Below are positions 62,916 through 64,000 of a stretch of DNA of 64,000 nt, one piece after another. The notes beneath the pieces are model-generated. The model was not told where the DNA came from, made no database searches, and worked only from the letters and a program-made list of their open reading frames with translations. Made by a program: the position numbers and the translations under genes. The stretch's first letter is position 1, and every line of letters begins with the position of its first letter. Location of the stretch: positions 310,001-374,000 of the forward strand of contig NZ_CP066369.1 of the NCBI RefSeq assembly GCF_016406305.1, read 5' to 3'. The DNA comes from Shewanella putrefaciens (GTDB lineage: Bacteria > Pseudomonadota > Gammaproteobacteria > Enterobacterales > Shewanellaceae).

Positions 62916-64000
62916 TTATTTCTTCTTTATTTCATCTTCCCAACAGACTTGGGCACCACGAATGCCATCAACGCGCTCACTAAAAGCCTTTTCAAGCACA
63001 TGGCGTTTGATTTTTAAGGTGGGGGTTAGCACGTCATTTTCAATCGTCCAAGGATCGCTAACCACGACTATCGCATCCACATGTTCGTGGGACTCTAAGT
63101 GCGGGTTCACGCTATCTAATGTCGCCTTTAGCGAGGCGCGCACTTCTTCGCGGGCCTGTAGACTCGCGCCTTCGGATAATTGCACTAAAGCAACAGGATG
63201 GGGCAGGCCAGAACCAATCACACAAATCAGTTCCACATGGGGGTCCTGTGCCAATTTACGTTCGATAGGTACGGGGGCGACATATTTGCCCTTGGCGGTT
63301 TTGAAGTTGTCCTTCACTCGGCCGGTAATAGTCACGCAACCATCGGCATCGATAGCACACAAATCGCCAGTGTGGAAGAAACCATCGGCATCGAATGCCG
63401 CCGCCGTGGCTTCGGGTTGCAGATAATAGGCCGTCATCAAGCCTGGGCTCTTAATCAATAGCTCGCCATCCTCACCCTGGCGGATATAGCAGTCCAGAAC
63501 AGGTTTACCCACAGTGCCAATTTTACGGACATCGAAGGGGTAGTTGATGATGGAATAAGCGCAGTTTTCCGTCATGCCCCAAGCTTCACAAATATCCAGC
63601 CCAATGCTGTGATACCAGTGGATTAAAGAGGGCGGGATCGGCGCCGAGCCAGAGCCTAGTAAACGGCAATGGTTGAGTCCTAATCCTTTGTGGATTTTGT
63701 ATTTAACTAGGCTGCTGATGAGTGGGATCTTCAGCAATAAATTGAGCTTACTGACGCCGATTTTATCGATAATGTTCTTCTGGAATAGGCTCCATAAGCG
63801 TGGCACCGAGAAAAAGACCGTTGGCTTAGCCCGCTGCACATCTAGGACGAAGGAGTCTAGATTCTCGACGAAGGCGACAGTGCTGCCCGAATAAAAAGAT
63901 GAGCCTTCAATCGCGACCCGTTCGGTGATGTGGGCTAAGGGCAAATAGGACAGCAGGCGATCATCGCCATCGGTACGCAGATCCCGTACTACCGCCTGAC
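62916..64000 (-). CDS. AMP-forming long-chain acyl-CoA synthetase, C-terminal part (start outside window)
   Basis: The frame is open to the right edge, so about 361 C-terminal residues are present and the N-terminus with the P-loop is missing. Motifs: LLSYLPLAHITERVAIEG, KPTVFFSVPRLWSLFQKNI, LGSGSAPIPPSLI, the A5 motif EAWGMTENCA, HTGDLCAIDADGCVTITGRVKDNFKTAKGKYVAPVPIE. This is the FACS/FadD15-like branch with long fatty acids as likely substrate. It activates fatty acids to acyl-CoA through an acyl-AMP. The chain-length preference cannot be told from this part. Confidence 0.9.
   Translation of the reverse strand, partial: QAVVRDLRTDGDDRLLSYLPLAHITERVAIEGSSFYSGSTVAFVENLDSFVLDVQRAKPTVFFSVPRLWSLFQKNIIDKIGVSKLNLLLKIPLISSLVKYKIHKGLGLNHCRLLGSGSAPIPPSLIHWYHSIGLDICEAWGMTENCAYSIINYPFDVRKIGTVGKPVLDCYIRQGEDGELLIKSPGLMTAYYLQPEATAAAFDADGFFHTGDLCAIDADGCVTITGRVKDNFKTAKGKYVAPVPIERKLAQDPHVELICVIGSGLPHPVALVQLSEGASLQAREEVRASLKATLDSVNPHLESHEHVDAIVVVSDPWTIENDVLTPTLKIKRHVLEKAFSERVDGIRGAQVCWEDEIKKK

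Noticed and set aside
1..64000. CRISPR arrays, insertion sequences, prophage, tRNA or rRNA genes
   Set aside because: No regularly spaced repeats, transposase or integrase ORFs, or tRNA/rRNA-like sequences were noticed in reading; a tRNAscan and IS search could confirm.

Overview
The window reads as chromosomal DNA of a Shewanella species close to the S. oneidensis group. The evidence is the AcnD/PrpF-type methylcitrate operon with a GntR-family regulator, the many c-di-GMP proteins, very close SpeF/PotE relatives, and the neighbourhood of SrkA, DsbA and ZapB. No rRNA, tRNA, CRISPR array, insertion sequence or prophage was seen. Both ends cut a gene: a porin at the left and an AMP-forming acyl-CoA ligase at the right.

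Layout. (1) 1-5.0 kb, minus strand: porin start, then the inducible ornithine decarboxylase/putrescine antiporter operon speF-potE. It is preceded by a 34-codon leader ORF (4825-4929) that matches the ornithine-sensing leader peptide SpeFL. (2) 5.4-21.8 kb, plus strand, accessory-looking: a secreted PEBP-like protein, an AraC regulator, a YkvA protein, a secreted HExxH protein coupled to a membrane acyltransferase, a secreted unknown, and two giant tandem S8 proteases with GlyGly-CTERM tails. The two protease genes share a nearly identical leader and first 77 codons, then diverge abruptly. (3) 22-27 kb: a membrane diguanylate cyclase, a SYLF lipid-binding protein, an orphan 7TM protein, a YgbA (NO-responsive) protein with a promoter and NsrR-like site, a DsrE protein and an anchored unknown. 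(4) 27.1-31 kb: lipoprotein, SelO AMPylase, DUF3630, SrkA kinase and DsbA, followed by a candidate minus-strand small RNA at 31.15-31.22 kb. (5) 31.4-40.6 kb: small ORF, ZapB, NhaC-type antiporter, RidA, a Rof/unknown pair, branched-chain aminotransferase, and a 1.5-kaa propeller-PAS-GGDEF-EAL sensor. (6) 40.8-48.1 kb, minus: the complete propionate (2-methylcitrate) operon prpR-prpB-prpC-acnD-prpF, with three ATTGTYRACAAT operators upstream and a terminator at the end. (7) 48.3-64 kb: two tandem YihG-type acyltransferases, YifB/ComM, GAF-GGDEF, an HD-GYP response regulator with its hybrid kinase, a solute-binding protein, a DUF1963 protein, a DesK/DesR-type pair, a TPR protein, a Na+/Ca2+ exchanger and the ligase.

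How the genes work together. speFL-speF-potE form an ornithine-sensed putrescine production and acid-resistance unit. The prp operon converts propionyl-CoA to pyruvate and succinate. Four c-di-GMP proteins (two cyclases, one GGDEF-EAL, one HD-GYP) point to biofilm/motility control, two of them next to a hybrid kinase. SelO, SrkA and DsbA group redox and envelope stress functions. The most notable items not obvious from ordinary ORF calling are the SpeFL leader, the candidate sRNA with an 11-codon ORF, and the apparent gene conversion between the protease 5' ends.
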